A stretch of 26,000 bases of DNA from Streptomyces catenulae (lineage in GTDB: Bacteria; Actinomycetota; Actinomycetes; Streptomycetales; Streptomycetaceae). Shown here piece by piece: positions 7,195 through 15,221 of the stretch; positions within the stretch are counted from its first letter, which is position 1; each line of letters starts with the position of its first letter. Location: assembly GCF_000718015.1 (NCBI RefSeq), contig NZ_JODY01000054.1:1-26000 (forward strand). The letters run 5' to 3'. Below the pieces are notes generated by a model, which made no database searches, was not told the origin of the DNA, and saw only the letters and a program-made list of their open reading frames with translations. The position numbers were made by a program, and so were the translations under genes.

Positions 7195-8301
7195 ATGCCG
7201 AAGCCCGGAGAACTCACCTTTGTCGCGCCGCGTGGGGCCAAGAAGCCCCCGCGGCACCTCGCCGATCTCAGCCCCGTGGAGCGCCGTGAAGCGGTGGCCG
7301 CGATCGGGGAGAAGCCGTTTCGCGCCAAGCAGCTGTCGCAGCACTACTTCGCGCGGTACGCGCACGACCCGGAGCAGTGGACGGACATCCCCGCCGCCGC
7401 ACGGGAGAAGCTGGCGACGGAGCTGCTGCCCGAGCTGATGAGCGTGGTGCGGCACATCTCCTGCGATGACGACACCACCCGCAAGACCCTCTGGAAGCTG
7501 CACGACGGCACCCTCGTCGAGTCGGTGCTGATGCGGTACCCGGACCGCGTCACCATGTGCATCTCCTCGCAGGCCGGCTGCGGGATGAACTGCCCGTTCT
7601 GCGCCACGGGGCAGGCCGGTCTGGACCGTAACCTCTCGACGGCGGAGATCGTCCACCAGATCGTCGACGGCATGCGGGCGCTGCGCGACGGCGAGGTGCC
7701 CGGTGGCCCCGCGCGGCTGTCCAACATCGTGTTCATGGGCATGGGGGAGCCGCTCGCCAACTACAAGCGGGTCGTCGGCGCCATCCGGCGGCTCACCGAC
7801 CCCGAGCCGGACGGCCTGGGGCTGTCCCAGCGCGGTATCACGGTGTCGACGGTCGGGCTGGTTCCGGCGATGCTGCGGTTCGCCGACGAGGGCTTCAAGT
7901 GCCGCCTCGCCGTCTCGCTCCATGCGCCCGACGACGAGCTGCGCGACACGCTGGTGCCGGTCAACACCCGCTGGAAGGTCCGTGAGGTCCTCGACGCGGC
8001 GTGGGAGTACGCGGAGAAGTCCGGCCGCCGGATCTCCATCGAGTACGCCCTCATCCGCGACATCAACGACCAGGCATGGCGCGGTGACCTGCTCGGACGG
8101 CTGCTCAAGGGGCGGCGCGTCCATGTGAACCTCATCCCGCTGAACCCGACGCCCGGGTCGAAGTGGACCGCCTCACGGCCCGAGGACGAGCGGGCGTTCG
8201 TCCGGGCCATCGAGGCGCACGGCGTGCCGGTGACGGTGCGCGACACACGGGGCCAGGAGATCGACGGGGCCTGCGGGCAGCTCGCCGCCTCCGAGCGCTG
8301 A
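7195..8301 (+). CDS. rlmN: Dual-specificity 23S rRNA/tRNA adenine C2-methyltransferase RlmN
   Basis: Radical-SAM enzyme that methylates A2503 (E. coli numbering) of 23S rRNA and A37 of some tRNAs. It is 368 residues. The Fe-S cluster motif CxxxCxxC is C129, C133 and C136 in [16 protein letters not shown]. The methyl-carrying/resolving pair is C122 (in RVTMCISSQ) and C360 (in [10 protein letters not shown]), the same spacing as E. coli C118/C125. [11 protein letters not shown] is the SAM-binding GGEP-equivalent. The two extra cysteines separate RlmN/Cfr from other radical-SAM proteins, and chromosomal synteny favours RlmN over Cfr. No ribosome site precedes the ATG at 7195, and CGACACTGG (7179–7187) resembles a -10 just upstream, so a leaderless or near-leaderless mRNA is plausible. 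The upstream open frame (from 7039) lies in repeat-rich non-coding DNA. Confidence 0.95.
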   Translation: MPKPGELTFVAPRGAKKPPRHLADLSPVERREAVAAIGEKPFRAKQLSQHYFARYAHDPEQWTDIPAAAREKLATELLPELMSVVRHISCDDDTTRKTLWKLHDGTLVESVLMRYPDRVTMCISSQAGCGMNCPFCATGQAGLDRNLSTAEIVHQIVDGMRALRDGEVPGGPARLSNIVFMGMGEPLANYKRVVGAIRRLTDPEPDGLGLSQRGITVSTVGLVPAMLRFADEGFKCRLAVSLHAPDDELRDTLVPVNTRWKVREVLDAAWEYAEKSGRRISIEYALIRDINDQAWRGDLLGRLLKGRRVHVNLIPLNPTPGSKWTASRPEDERAFVRAIEAHGVPVTVRDTRGQEIDGACGQLAASER

Positions 8302-8313
8302 GTCCCGCGCTGG

Positions 8314-8319
8314 TACCGT
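8314..8319 (+). promoter_or_regulatory. Possible thiBPQ promoter -10 (TACCGT)
   Basis: TACCGT fits TANNNT and would start transcription just before the TPP aptamer. The -35 is not evident, so support is weak apart from position. Confidence 0.3.
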
Positions 8320-8340
8320 GTGATCGAACAAATGCACATT

Positions 8341-8447
8341 CCGACAGGGGAGCGCCACAGCGCTGAGAGTGCGGGGAGACCGTAGCGATACGGGGGACCC
8401 GCAGACCCTTGAACCTCGCCCGGGTCATTCCGGGTAGGAAGTTCGGT
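8341..8447 (+). ncRNA. TPP riboswitch (THI element)
   Basis: Thiamine-pyrophosphate aptamer. It shows the invariant CTGAGA (8363–8368), the P3 stem TGCGGG/CCCGCA with an inserted P3a hairpin CCGTA-GCGA-TACGG (8380–8393), and the second signature ACCCTTGAACCT (8405–8416). This is followed by CGGGTCATTCCGGGTAGGAA. P1 is closed by CCGA (8341–8344) and TCGG (8443–8446). It lies 113 nt before an ABC importer, so TPP binding should repress thiamine uptake. Confidence 0.96.
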
Positions 8448-8468
8448 CATCACTCATGCTGTTGCGCC

Positions 8469-8552
8469 CCGTGCGGCGCCGCACGGCACGCGTTCCGACG
8501 CGCCCCGTGCGGCGCGGCGCGGGGCCGCGTCTCTTCCTGGCCAGCCAGGAGG
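8469..8552 (+). promoter_or_regulatory. Riboswitch expression platform with ribosome-site hairpin
   Basis: After the aptamer comes an 18-bp perfect palindrome, CCGTGCGGCGCCGCACGG (8469–8486), in a stretch that repeats GCCCCGTGCGGCGC twice (8466, 8502). Then CTTCCTGG (8533–8540), loop CCAG, CCAGGAGG (8545–8552) form an 8-bp hairpin (one G·U pair) that buries the thiB Shine-Dalgarno AGGAGG. No terminator with a U-run is visible. I infer translational control; the anti-sequestering partner is not identified. Confidence 0.55.
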
Positions 8553-8559
8553 AACATCA

Positions 8560-9645
8560 GTGGGTCACACCAACCGCACCACCACCCGCAGAGCCGCCGT
8601 GGCCGTCACGGTCGCCGCCGCCACCATGGGCGGACTCGCCGCCTGCGGCACCTCCGGCGATGACGCGGCGGACGCCAAGACCGTCACGCTCGTCAGCCAC
8701 GACTCGTTCAACGCCTCGAAATCGGTGCTCGCCGACTTCGAGAAGCAGAGCGGCTACAAGGTCCGCATCCTCAAGGGCGGCGACGCGGGCAAGGCCGTCA
8801 ACCAGGCGATCCTCTCCAAGGACAACCCACAGGGCGACGTCTTCTTCGGCATCGACAACACCCTGCTCTCACGCGGCCTGAAGGCCGGGATCTTCGCCCC
8901 GTACCGCGCCAAGGGGCTCGACACGGTGCCGGACGCACTCCAACTGGACAAAGCCGGGCACCACGTCACCCCGCTCGACTACGGCGACACCTGCGTCAAC
9001 TACGACCGCGCGTACTTCACCGCACACCACCTCGCGCCGCCGAAGAGCTTCGACGACCTGATCAAGCCGCAGTACAAGAACCTGCTGGTCACCGAGAACT
9101 CCGCGACGTCCTCGCCGGGGCTCGCCTTCCAGCTCGGCACCATCGCCGCGTACGGCCAGGACGGCTGGCAGGACTACTGGAAGAAGCTCAAGGTCAACGG
9201 CGTGGAGGTCGTCGACGGCTGGGAGCAGGCGTACAACGAGCGCTTCTCGGGCTCCGCCGCGGGCAAGGGCGACAAGCCGCTGGTCGTCTCGTACGCCTCC
9301 AGCCCGCCCGTCGAGGTGCTCGGCAAGAAGCCGGAGCCGAAGCAGGGCCCGACCGGCGTGGCCACCGGCACCTGCTTCCGCCAGATCGAGTTCGGTGGCC
9401 TGCTCAAGGGCGCGAAGAACGAGAAGGGCGGCAAGGAGCTGCTGGACTTCCTGCTGAGCCGGAAGTTCCAGGAGGACATGCCGCTCCAGATGTTCGTCAA
9501 CCCGGTGCGTAAGGACGCCGCCGTGCCCGCGCTGTTCACCAAGTACGGCGCGACGATCGACAAACCGGCCACGGTCGCGCCCGAGACGATCACCGCGCAC
9601 CGCGAACAGTGGATCAAGCAGTGGTTCTCGCTCGTTCTGAAGTGA
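8560..9645 (+). CDS. thiB: Thiamine ABC transporter substrate-binding lipoprotein
   Basis: Periplasmic-type binding protein of the ThiB/TbpA family, lipid-anchored outside the membrane, that delivers thiamine to ThiPQ. It is 361 residues. The signal peptide ends in a lipobox, LAAC, with Cys29 as the lipidation site. The mature part begins with KTVTLVSHDSFNASKSVLADFEKQSG, typical of thiB, with GGDAGKAVNQAIL, FFGIDNTLLSRGL and the conserved PLDYGDTCVNYDR. The GTG start at 8560 has AGGAGG 7 nt upstream. The TPP riboswitch directly upstream makes the substrate assignment strong. The stop overlaps the thiP GTG by three bases. Confidence 0.94.
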   Translation: MGHTNRTTTRRAAVAVTVAAATMGGLAACGTSGDDAADAKTVTLVSHDSFNASKSVLADFEKQSGYKVRILKGGDAGKAVNQAILSKDNPQGDVFFGIDNTLLSRGLKAGIFAPYRAKGLDTVPDALQLDKAGHHVTPLDYGDTCVNYDRAYFTAHHLAPPKSFDDLIKPQYKNLLVTENSATSSPGLAFQLGTIAAYGQDGWQDYWKKLKVNGVEVVDGWEQAYNERFSGSAAGKGDKPLVVSYASSPPVEVLGKKPEPKQGPTGVATGTCFRQIEFGGLLKGAKNEKGGKELLDFLLSRKFQEDMPLQMFVNPVRKDAAVPALFTKYGATIDKPATVAPETITAHREQWIKQWFSLVLK

Positions 9646-11309
9646 CCGCACGGGGCCGCCGCCCCATGCGCGCCACCGCGGTGCGCATGGGGCTGCTGGC
9701 CCTGCCGCTCGTCTTCTTCGCGCTGTTCTTCGCCTACCCCGTCGCCGCGATCGTCGGCCGCGGACTCCGCGACGGCGGCCACTGGCAGTTCGGCCGGCTC
9801 ACCGCCGTCCTCGGCGACCCGGACATCCTGCACGTCCTGTGGTTCACGCTCTGGCAGGCAGCCGGCTCCACCGCCCTGACGCTGCTCGTCGCCCTCCCCG
9901 GGGCCTACGTCTTCGCCCGCTTCGACTTCCCCGGCAAGCAGCTGCTGCGCGCCGTCGTCACCGTCCCGTTCGTCCTGCCCACCGTCGTCGTCGGCTCCGC
10001 CTTCCTCGCGCTGGTCGGCCGCGGCGGGCTCCTCGACGACCTGTGGGGGGTGCGGCTGGACACCACGGTGTGGGCGATCCTGCTGGCGCACGTCTTCTTC
10101 AACTACGCCGTGGTCGTCCGCACCGTGGGCGGCCTGTGGAGCCAGCTCGACCCGCGGCAGGAGGAGGCCGCGCGGGTGCTCGGCGCCGGGCGGTTCGCCG
10201 CATGGCGCCGGGTGACGCTGCCCGCGCTCGGCCCCGCCGTCGCCGCCGCCGCGCTGATGGTCTTCCTGTTCACCTTCACCTCGTTCGGCGTGGTGCAGAT
10301 CCTCGGCGGCCCCACCTTCTCCACGCTGGAGGTGGAGATCTACCGGCAGACCGCCGACTTCCTCGATCTGCCCACCGCCGCCGTCCTGACCATGATCCAG
10401 TTCGTCGCGGTGCTGGGCCTGCTGGCGTTGCACGCCTGGACGGTACGGCGCCGCGAAACCACCCTCCGCCTCGTCGACGCCGCACGCACCGCGCACCGGC
10501 CACGGGGCGGCGGGCAGTGGGCGCTGCTGTGGGGCACCGTCGCCGTGGTCCTGGTGCTCCTCGTGGCCCCGCTCGTCGTCCTCGTCGTACGCTCCTTCGC
10601 CGGTCCGGACGGCTACGGGACGGTCTTTTACGCCACGCTGGGCTCCGCCGCGTCCGCGGACAGCACCTTCGCCGTCGCCCCGCTCGACGCCCTGTGGAAC
10701 TCCTTGGCCTACGGCGCCGCGGCCACCGCCATCGCGTTGGTGATCGGTGGGCTCGCCGCCGCCGCGCTCACCCGACGGGGCGGCCGCCTGGTGCGCGGCT
10801 TCGACGCGCTGCTGATGCTGCCGCTCGGGGTGTCCGCGGTGACCGTCGGCTTCGGCTTCCTGATCACCCTCGACAAGCCGCCGCTGGACCTGCGCTCCTC
10901 CTGGTGGCTGGTGCCGCTCGCCCAGGCCCTCGTCGGAGTGCCGTTCGTGGTGCGTACCATGCTGCCGGTGCTGCGCGCCGTCGACGGGCGGCTCCGGGAG
11001 GCCGCCGCCGTCCTGGGCGCCTCCCCGTGGCGCGTGTGGCGGGAGGTCGACCTGCCCATGGTGCGCCGCGCCCTGCTGATCGCCGCGGGCTTCGCCTTCG
11101 CCGTCTCCCTCGGCGAGTTCGGCGCGACGGTGTTCATCGCCCGCCCCGACCACCCGACCCTGCCGGTGGCCGTGGCCCGGCTGCTGGGCCGCGCCGGGGA
11201 GCTCAACTACGGGCAGGCGATGGCCCTGTCCACGCTCTTGATGGTGGTGTGCGCCGGGGCCCTGCTCGCCCTGGAACGCCTCCGCACCGACCACTCCGGG
11301 GAGTTCTAG
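9642..11309 (+). CDS. thiP: Thiamine ABC transporter permease
   Basis: Two-domain (fused) inner-membrane permease of about 555 residues with roughly 12 membrane helices. Each half carries an EAA loop that contacts the ATPase: EEAARVLGAGRFAAWRRVTLP in the first and REAAAVLGASPWRVWREVDLP in the second. The fused architecture is that of ThiP/FbpB-type iron and thiamine permeases; the riboswitch decides for thiamine. I use the GTG at 9642, which overlaps the thiB stop (GTGA). The next in-frame ATGs (9666, 9687) each lie within a copy of the GCCCCATGC repeat, and the two copies form a stem-loop inside the first codons. Gene order and overlaps imply one operon, thiB-thiP-thiQ. Confidence 0.93.
   Translation: MTARGRRPMRATAVRMGLLALPLVFFALFFAYPVAAIVGRGLRDGGHWQFGRLTAVLGDPDILHVLWFTLWQAAGSTALTLLVALPGAYVFARFDFPGKQLLRAVVTVPFVLPTVVVGSAFLALVGRGGLLDDLWGVRLDTTVWAILLAHVFFNYAVVVRTVGGLWSQLDPRQEEAARVLGAGRFAAWRRVTLPALGPAVAAAALMVFLFTFTSFGVVQILGGPTFSTLEVEIYRQTADFLDLPTAAVLTMIQFVAVLGLLALHAWTVRRRETTLRLVDAARTAHRPRGGGQWALLWGTVAVVLVLLVAPLVVLVVRSFAGPDGYGTVFYATLGSAASADSTFAVAPLDALWNSLAYGAAATAIALVIGGLAAAALTRRGGRLVRGFDALLMLPLGVSAVTVGFGFLITLDKPPLDLRSSWWLVPLAQALVGVPFVVRTMLPVLRAVDGRLREAAAVLGASPWRVWREVDLPMVRRALLIAAGFAFAVSLGEFGATVFIARPDHPTLPVAVARLLGRAGELNYGQAMALSTLLMVVCAGALLALERLRTDHSGEF
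9661..9693 (+). repeat. Intercistronic repeat hairpin at the thiB/thiP junction
   Basis: GCCCCATGCGC (9661–9671) and GCGCATGGGGC (9683–9693) pair perfectly over 11 bp. The stem can extend by a G·U and two G–C pairs, leaving a 5-nt loop. It starts 16 nt after the thiB stop and lies inside thiP codons 7–18. In mRNA it would protect the thiB 3' end and might slow thiP translation. Confidence 0.7.
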
Positions 11310-12458
11310 ATGACCGCCACCACCACGGACCGGCCCACCGAACGCCGTGATCTGCTGCGCCTGGACGGGGTGACCGTCCGCTTCGGCGGGCAGGGGGCAC
11401 CCGCCGCGCTCGACGCCGTCGATCTGGGCGTCGCCGCCCACGAGATCGTCTGCGTCCTCGGGCCGAGCGGCAGCGGCAAGTCGACCCTGCTGCGGGTGGT
11501 CGCCGGGTTGCAGTCGGCCGACGCCGGGCGGGTCGTCCTGGAGGGACGCGATCAGGCCCGGGTGCCCACGCACCGGCGCGGCGTCGGCCTGATGTTCCAG
11601 GACCATCAGCTGTTCCCGCAGCGTGATGTCGCCGGGAACGTCGCCTTCGGCCTGCGGATGCGCGGGGCGCGCCGCGCCGAGCAGGACCGCACCGTCGCCG
11701 AACTCCTCGACCTGGTGGGCCTGCCGGGGGCCGCACGGCGCGCCGTCGGGTCGCTCTCCGGCGGCGAGCAGCAGCGGGTCGCCCTCGCCCGGGCCCTCGC
11801 CCCACGCCCCCGGCTGCTGATGCTCGACGAGCCGCTCGGACAGCTCGACCGCGGGCTGCGCGAACGTCTCGTCGTCGAACTGCGGGACCTCTTCCGCACA
11901 CTGGGGACGACGGTGCTGGCCGTCACCCACGACCAAGGGGAGGCGTTCGCACTGGCCGACCGTGTCGTCGTCATGCAGAACGGCGGCATCGCGCAGACCG
12001 GCACACCGCTGGAGGTCTGGCAGCGCCCCGCCACCGAGTTCGTCGCCCGGTTCCTCGGCTTCGACAACGTGGTCGAGGCGACGGTACGGGGCGGGGTGGC
12101 CGAGACCGCCTGGGGCAAGGTGCCGGTGCCGCACGGTGCGGCGGACGGGGCGTGCCGACTGCTGGTGCGCCCGGCCGGGGTCCGGCTCACCGAGCCTGAG
12201 GACGGCCTGCCGTGCACCGTCACCTCCCGCACCTTCCGCGGTACGCATGTGGCCCTCCTCCTCCAGCCGACCGACGGCCCGCAGCTGGAGGCGGCCTGCG
12301 CACTCGGGGACGCGCCGGAACCCGGGCAGCGGGTGGGGGCGCGGTTCGTACCGGAGGACGTGGTGGTGCTGGGGGCGACGCGGGAGGGAACGCCGGGCGA
12401 CGGCGGGCCTGCGTCGGGAACGCCGGGCGTCGAAGCAGTGGGGGAGCGGTCGGAGTAG
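11310..12458 (+). CDS. thiQ: Thiamine ABC transporter ATP-binding protein
   Basis: ATPase powering ThiBP import, 382 residues. Walker A is GPSGSGKST (51–59), the Q-loop Gln97 (MFQDHQLFPQ), signature LSGGEQQR (149–156), Walker B LLMLDEP (169–175), D-loop and switch His207 (VTHDQGEAFALADR). The last 130 or so residues form a TOBE-like regulatory extension, longer than in E. coli ThiQ (about 230 residues) but normal for FbpC/PotA-type subunits. The ATG at 11310 directly follows the thiP TAG, so translation is coupled. It is the last gene of the operon and converges on the minus-strand DMT gene across a large inverted repeat. By sequence alone it could be a ferric-iron ATPase; the riboswitch argues for thiamine. 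Confidence 0.92.
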   Translation: MTATTTDRPTERRDLLRLDGVTVRFGGQGAPAALDAVDLGVAAHEIVCVLGPSGSGKSTLLRVVAGLQSADAGRVVLEGRDQARVPTHRRGVGLMFQDHQLFPQRDVAGNVAFGLRMRGARRAEQDRTVAELLDLVGLPGAARRAVGSLSGGEQQRVALARALAPRPRLLMLDEPLGQLDRGLRERLVVELRDLFRTLGTTVLAVTHDQGEAFALADRVVVMQNGGIAQTGTPLEVWQRPATEFVARFLGFDNVVEATVRGGVAETAWGKVPVPHGAADGACRLLVRPAGVRLTEPEDGLPCTVTSRTFRGTHVALLLQPTDGPQLEAACALGDAPEPGQRVGARFVPEDVVVLGATREGTPGDGGPASGTPGVEAVGERSE

Positions 12459-12511
12459 CGGAGCACGAGGACGTGGCGGTTCGGGCATGAGGCGGGCCGT
12501 GCGGGGTGGAC

Positions 12512-12607
12512 TGCATGGGGCGCGGGCCGCATGGGGCGGACTGCATGGGGCGCCGCCGCTCGGACGGAGCTGGGGCATGGCCCCATGCGGCCCGCCGCCC
12601 CATGCAG
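12512..12607. terminator. Large repeat-built inverted repeat between convergent genes
   Basis: The left arm 12512–12538 reads CTGCATGGGGCGCGGGCC then GCATGGGGC. The right arm 12580–12607 is its reverse complement apart from one inserted base, so the arms are 27 and 28 nt. The 41-bp spacer holds a further copy (12543). An inner hairpin, TGGGGC-ATG-GCCCCA, sits at 12571–12585. It lies 54 bp after thiQ and 85 bp after the DMT gene stop, so it probably ends both transcripts. Five exact motif copies are involved. Confidence 0.7.
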
Positions 12608-12691
12608 CCGGTGGACCCGGAACGCATGCGCACCATCAGTGACCCGACGCGTGCCTCATGCGCGCATCGGTCGACCCGCCCCGTGGCGGCG

Positions 12692-13663
12692 TCAGCGTCG
12701 CGCCACGTCCTCGGGGAGACTCCGTCCCGTGTCCCCTGGATCTCCCGTGTCGCGGGTGCTGTCCGCATCGCCCGGAGGGATCGCGGTGAGGTCCGTTTCC
12801 GAGGAGCCGAACCAGGCGACGGCCACCGCTCCGGCGACCGCGAGGACGAAGCCGAGGACGGCCACCCAGGCGAAGCCGGGGCGGGAGGCGTCACCGAGCC
12901 ACAGCACGCCGAGGATGCCGGGCACCACCGTCTCGCCGACCACCAGCGCCGCCGTCGCACCGTTCACCGAGCCGATCTGCAACGCCACGGTGTGCAGATA
13001 CATGCCGCCGAGGCCCGCCACGAGGATCGCGTAGAGGGCCGGGTCGCTCAGCAGGGTCGGCAGGTCGAACGGGGCCACGCCGTTCAGGACGCGTACGCCG
13101 ACGCCGAGTGCGCCGAAGCCCAGGCCGGAGAGCAGACCGGCGGGGATGGCCGCGCGGGCGCCGAGCAGCCGTACGACGAGGGTGCCGACGCCGATCAGCA
13201 GCACGGACGCGGCCAGCAGCCACCAGTGGGTGGCGAGCGGGGTGGCGCCGCCGCCCTCGTGGCCCGCGGCGGTGGCCAGCAGCACCAGCGCCGAGCACAC
13301 CACGGCGATCGACGTCCACTCGGGGCGGGTCAGCCGGATGCCCAGCATCCTGATGCTCAGCAGCGCGGTGATCACCAGGTTGGCGCTGATCACCGTCTGG
13401 GAGAGGAACAGCGGCAGCAGCCGCGCGGCCAGCGCGCCCAGGACGAAGCCGAGGAAGTCCAGGCCGGTGCCGACGAGAAACTCCCAGGTCACCGCGGCCT
13501 TCGCGGTCGACGAGAGACTGGGGCCGCCGTGCTGTGTCACACCGGAGGAAGGGGCCACGGCCCCTTCCTGGCGGGCGGATCTGCGCGACCCCACCGCCTG
13601 CAGTACGGACCCCGCGCCGTAACAGGCGGAGGCCGCCACGGCGGTCACAAGACCGATGATCAC
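12692..13663 (-). CDS. DMT/EamA-like multi-spanning membrane protein
   Basis: Probable transporter of the drug/metabolite (EamA) type, 323 residues and about nine or ten membrane helices, substrate unknown. The N-terminus MIIGLVTAVAASACYGAGSV and later ALYAILVAGLGGMYLHTVAL and ALVVGETVVPGILGVLWLGD resemble the second-half EamA repeat. A polar insert lies at about 28–50, and an Asp/Thr/Arg-rich tail follows the last helix. Two adjacent GTG codons (13666, 13663) could start it; GGAG (13673–13670) is 6 nt from the second, so I use 13663. It is not obviously related to the thiamine operon it converges with. The family call is from hydrophobic pattern and motif feel, not a diagnostic residue. Confidence 0.75.
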   Translation of the reverse strand: MIIGLVTAVAASACYGAGSVLQAVGSRRSARQEGAVAPSSGVTQHGGPSLSSTAKAAVTWEFLVGTGLDFLGFVLGALAARLLPLFLSQTVISANLVITALLSIRMLGIRLTRPEWTSIAVVCSALVLLATAAGHEGGGATPLATHWWLLAASVLLIGVGTLVVRLLGARAAIPAGLLSGLGFGALGVGVRVLNGVAPFDLPTLLSDPALYAILVAGLGGMYLHTVALQIGSVNGATAALVVGETVVPGILGVLWLGDASRPGFAWVAVLGFVLAVAGAVAVAWFGSSETDLTAIPPGDADSTRDTGDPGDTGRSLPEDVARR

Positions 13664-14018
13664 CACGTGCTCCGTTCGCGCCCGTCCGCCGCACCGTGGC
13701 TCGCCCCGATACCGCGGGCGTGCATCTCACCACTGCGTTACCCGGCCATGCAGACGTGCTTTCGGGTGGACGGGTTGCTTCTACGGGGCGGACGGATGTC
13801 CCGGGCAGGACTCCAGGCGGGCACGGTCATGGACGCATGGGGCGGAGCGGGTGCCCGGACCGGGCCGCGCGCCCGCCCGTTCCCGAGCCGCTCTGGGCGC
13901 CGTTCGGACGACCCGCGTGCATGGGGCGCAACGCATGGTGCGCAGCGCATGGGGCGGGGTTTGCATCACGCCCCATGCCCGCGCCCCACGCCCCGCCCCA
14001 TGCCCATCCGCTCCGACC
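13664..14018. other. Repeat-rich spacer upstream of the DMT gene
   Basis: 355 bp with no credible gene. It holds five exact GCCCCATGC/GCATGGGGC copies (13835, 13919, 13947, 13970, 13995) and presumably the promoter of the DMT gene in its lower third, near 13680–13760, where base composition is more even. Confidence 0.6.
13947..13978 (-). terminator. Repeat hairpin 3' of the ABC permease
   Basis: GCATGGGGCG (13947–13956) and CGCCCCATGC (13969–13978) make a perfect 10-bp stem with a 12-nt loop. It lies 40 nt downstream of the permease stop on the minus strand. Position suggests a terminator or 3'-end stabiliser. Confidence 0.55.
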
Positions 14019-15221
14019 TCACCGCACCAACGGCACCGTGGCCAGTTCGGCCACGCCCCAGGTGAGGGGGGCCAGGACGAGTACCAGGGTGGCGGCGCGG
14101 AGGGTGGCGGCGCGGCGGAGGAGGGCGGCGGGGGCGCCGAGCCTGCGGAGGGCCGCGGTGGCGTCGGCCCGTGCGGCGCGGGACTCCAGTCCGGCGGCGA
14201 GCGCGCTCGCCAGGACGCAGCCCAGTACGACGGCCGCACCGACCGCGGTCAGCGGCCCGAACGTCTCCAGCGGCGCGGCGCGGAACACCTTCATGGCGGC
14301 GTAGCCACCCGATGCCACCGCGCACAGCACCCCGATGGGGCGGCCGATCCGCCGCGCCTCTTCCTGGAGCACCCGCCCGGCCAGCAGCCGGAGCGCGCCG
14401 GGACGGCCCGCGCACAGCAGCCGTCCGCACAGGTGCACCAGGCCCGGTCCCGCCAGGACCAGCCCCACGGCGGACAGTGCCCACCCGGCCAGGACGCCCG
14501 GGGGACTGCCCACCAGGCGGCCCGGCAGCGGCAGCAGACCGGAGCCCGTGGCCGCCCCGCGCCCCGCGTACGTCTCGACGGTCAGCCCCACCGCCGTCAG
14601 GGCGATGCCCCACGGCAGGCCGGACGGGGCGGCGGGCGCCGTGCGGGGCGCCCCGTCGGCACCGTCGTCCGGCTCCGCCTCCGACGGCGCGGGCGTCGGC
14701 GCCGGAGGGGCCTCGCGCGGACGCAGCGCCAGGGCGGTCGCCCCGGCCATGACCAGCGGCACCAGCGCCAGCAGCAGCGTCGTCCCGGCGATCGGCAGCG
14801 GGTGCCCCGCGCCGAGCAGCTCCGTGGCGACCTTCGGCCACGGCGCGGCGCCGAGACCGCCGCGGAGCCGGAGGAAGACCAGCAGCGCCGCCACGGCTCC
14901 CAGCACGCCGGTGAGCGCGGTGGAGACGGCGGCGAGCAGCGTCAGCCGGAACGGGCCCAGCCCCGCCGCCGCCATGCCCCGTTGGAGCCGCGCGGCGGGA
15001 TCCGTACGCGCCACCGCCACCGCGAGCTGCGCGGTCGCGGCGAGCGGCGCCAGACACCACAGCAGCCGCACCGCGGCCTGGCCGGAGTCCGTGGGGTGCG
15101 CGGTGGCGTGGCCGAGGGTGGCCAGCAGCAGGAATCCGGTGCCCCCGGCCGCCGCGGCGACGGCGGCGCGCCGCGCCAGCACCAGGGGGCGCGTACCGCG
15201 GGCTAGACGGAGAGCGAGCAC
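14019..15221 (-). CDS. ABC transporter permease-type membrane protein
   Basis: 400 residues, strongly hydrophobic, about eight to ten membrane helices, with an Asp/Glu/Pro-rich loop in the middle (PAPTPAPSEAEPDDGADGAP, roughly residues 170–190). The N-terminus MLALRLARGTRPLVLARRA places basic residues before the first helix. It overlaps the end of the upstream ATPase gene by 19 bp in another frame, which fits a two-gene ABC export or FtsX/MacB-like module. The GTG at 15221 is chosen because it gives the expected cytoplasmic N-terminus, with AGGG a few bases upstream. The frame stays open upstream to 15740, but that part is the shadow of the ATPase. Substrate unknown. Confidence 0.75.
   Translation of the reverse strand: MLALRLARGTRPLVLARRAAVAAAAGGTGFLLLATLGHATAHPTDSGQAAVRLLWCLAPLAATAQLAVAVARTDPAARLQRGMAAAGLGPFRLTLLAAVSTALTGVLGAVAALLVFLRLRGGLGAAPWPKVATELLGAGHPLPIAGTTLLLALVPLVMAGATALALRPREAPPAPTPAPSEAEPDDGADGAPRTAPAAPSGLPWGIALTAVGLTVETYAGRGAATGSGLLPLPGRLVGSPPGVLAGWALSAVGLVLAGPGLVHLCGRLLCAGRPGALRLLAGRVLQEEARRIGRPIGVLCAVASGGYAAMKVFRAAPLETFGPLTAVGAAVVLGCVLASALAAGLESRAARADATAALRRLGAPAALLRRAATLRAATLVLVLAPLTWGVAELATVPLVR

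Noticed and set aside
7195..8301. Cfr-type antibiotic resistance methyltransferase
   Set aside because: The chromosomal position after cdsA, RlmN-like C-terminus and normal housekeeping composition favour RlmN; Cfr cannot be excluded without phylogeny.
9174..12578. Very long minus-strand frame (over 1100 codons) opposite thiB, thiP and thiQ
   Set aside because: Low-complexity Gly/Ala/Gln/Glu shadow produced by GC-biased third positions of three clear plus-strand genes.
12506..15206. Long plus-strand frames opposite the DMT and ABC permease genes
   Set aside because: Their minus-strand partners have convincing membrane-protein sequence; these are shadows extended through motif repeats.
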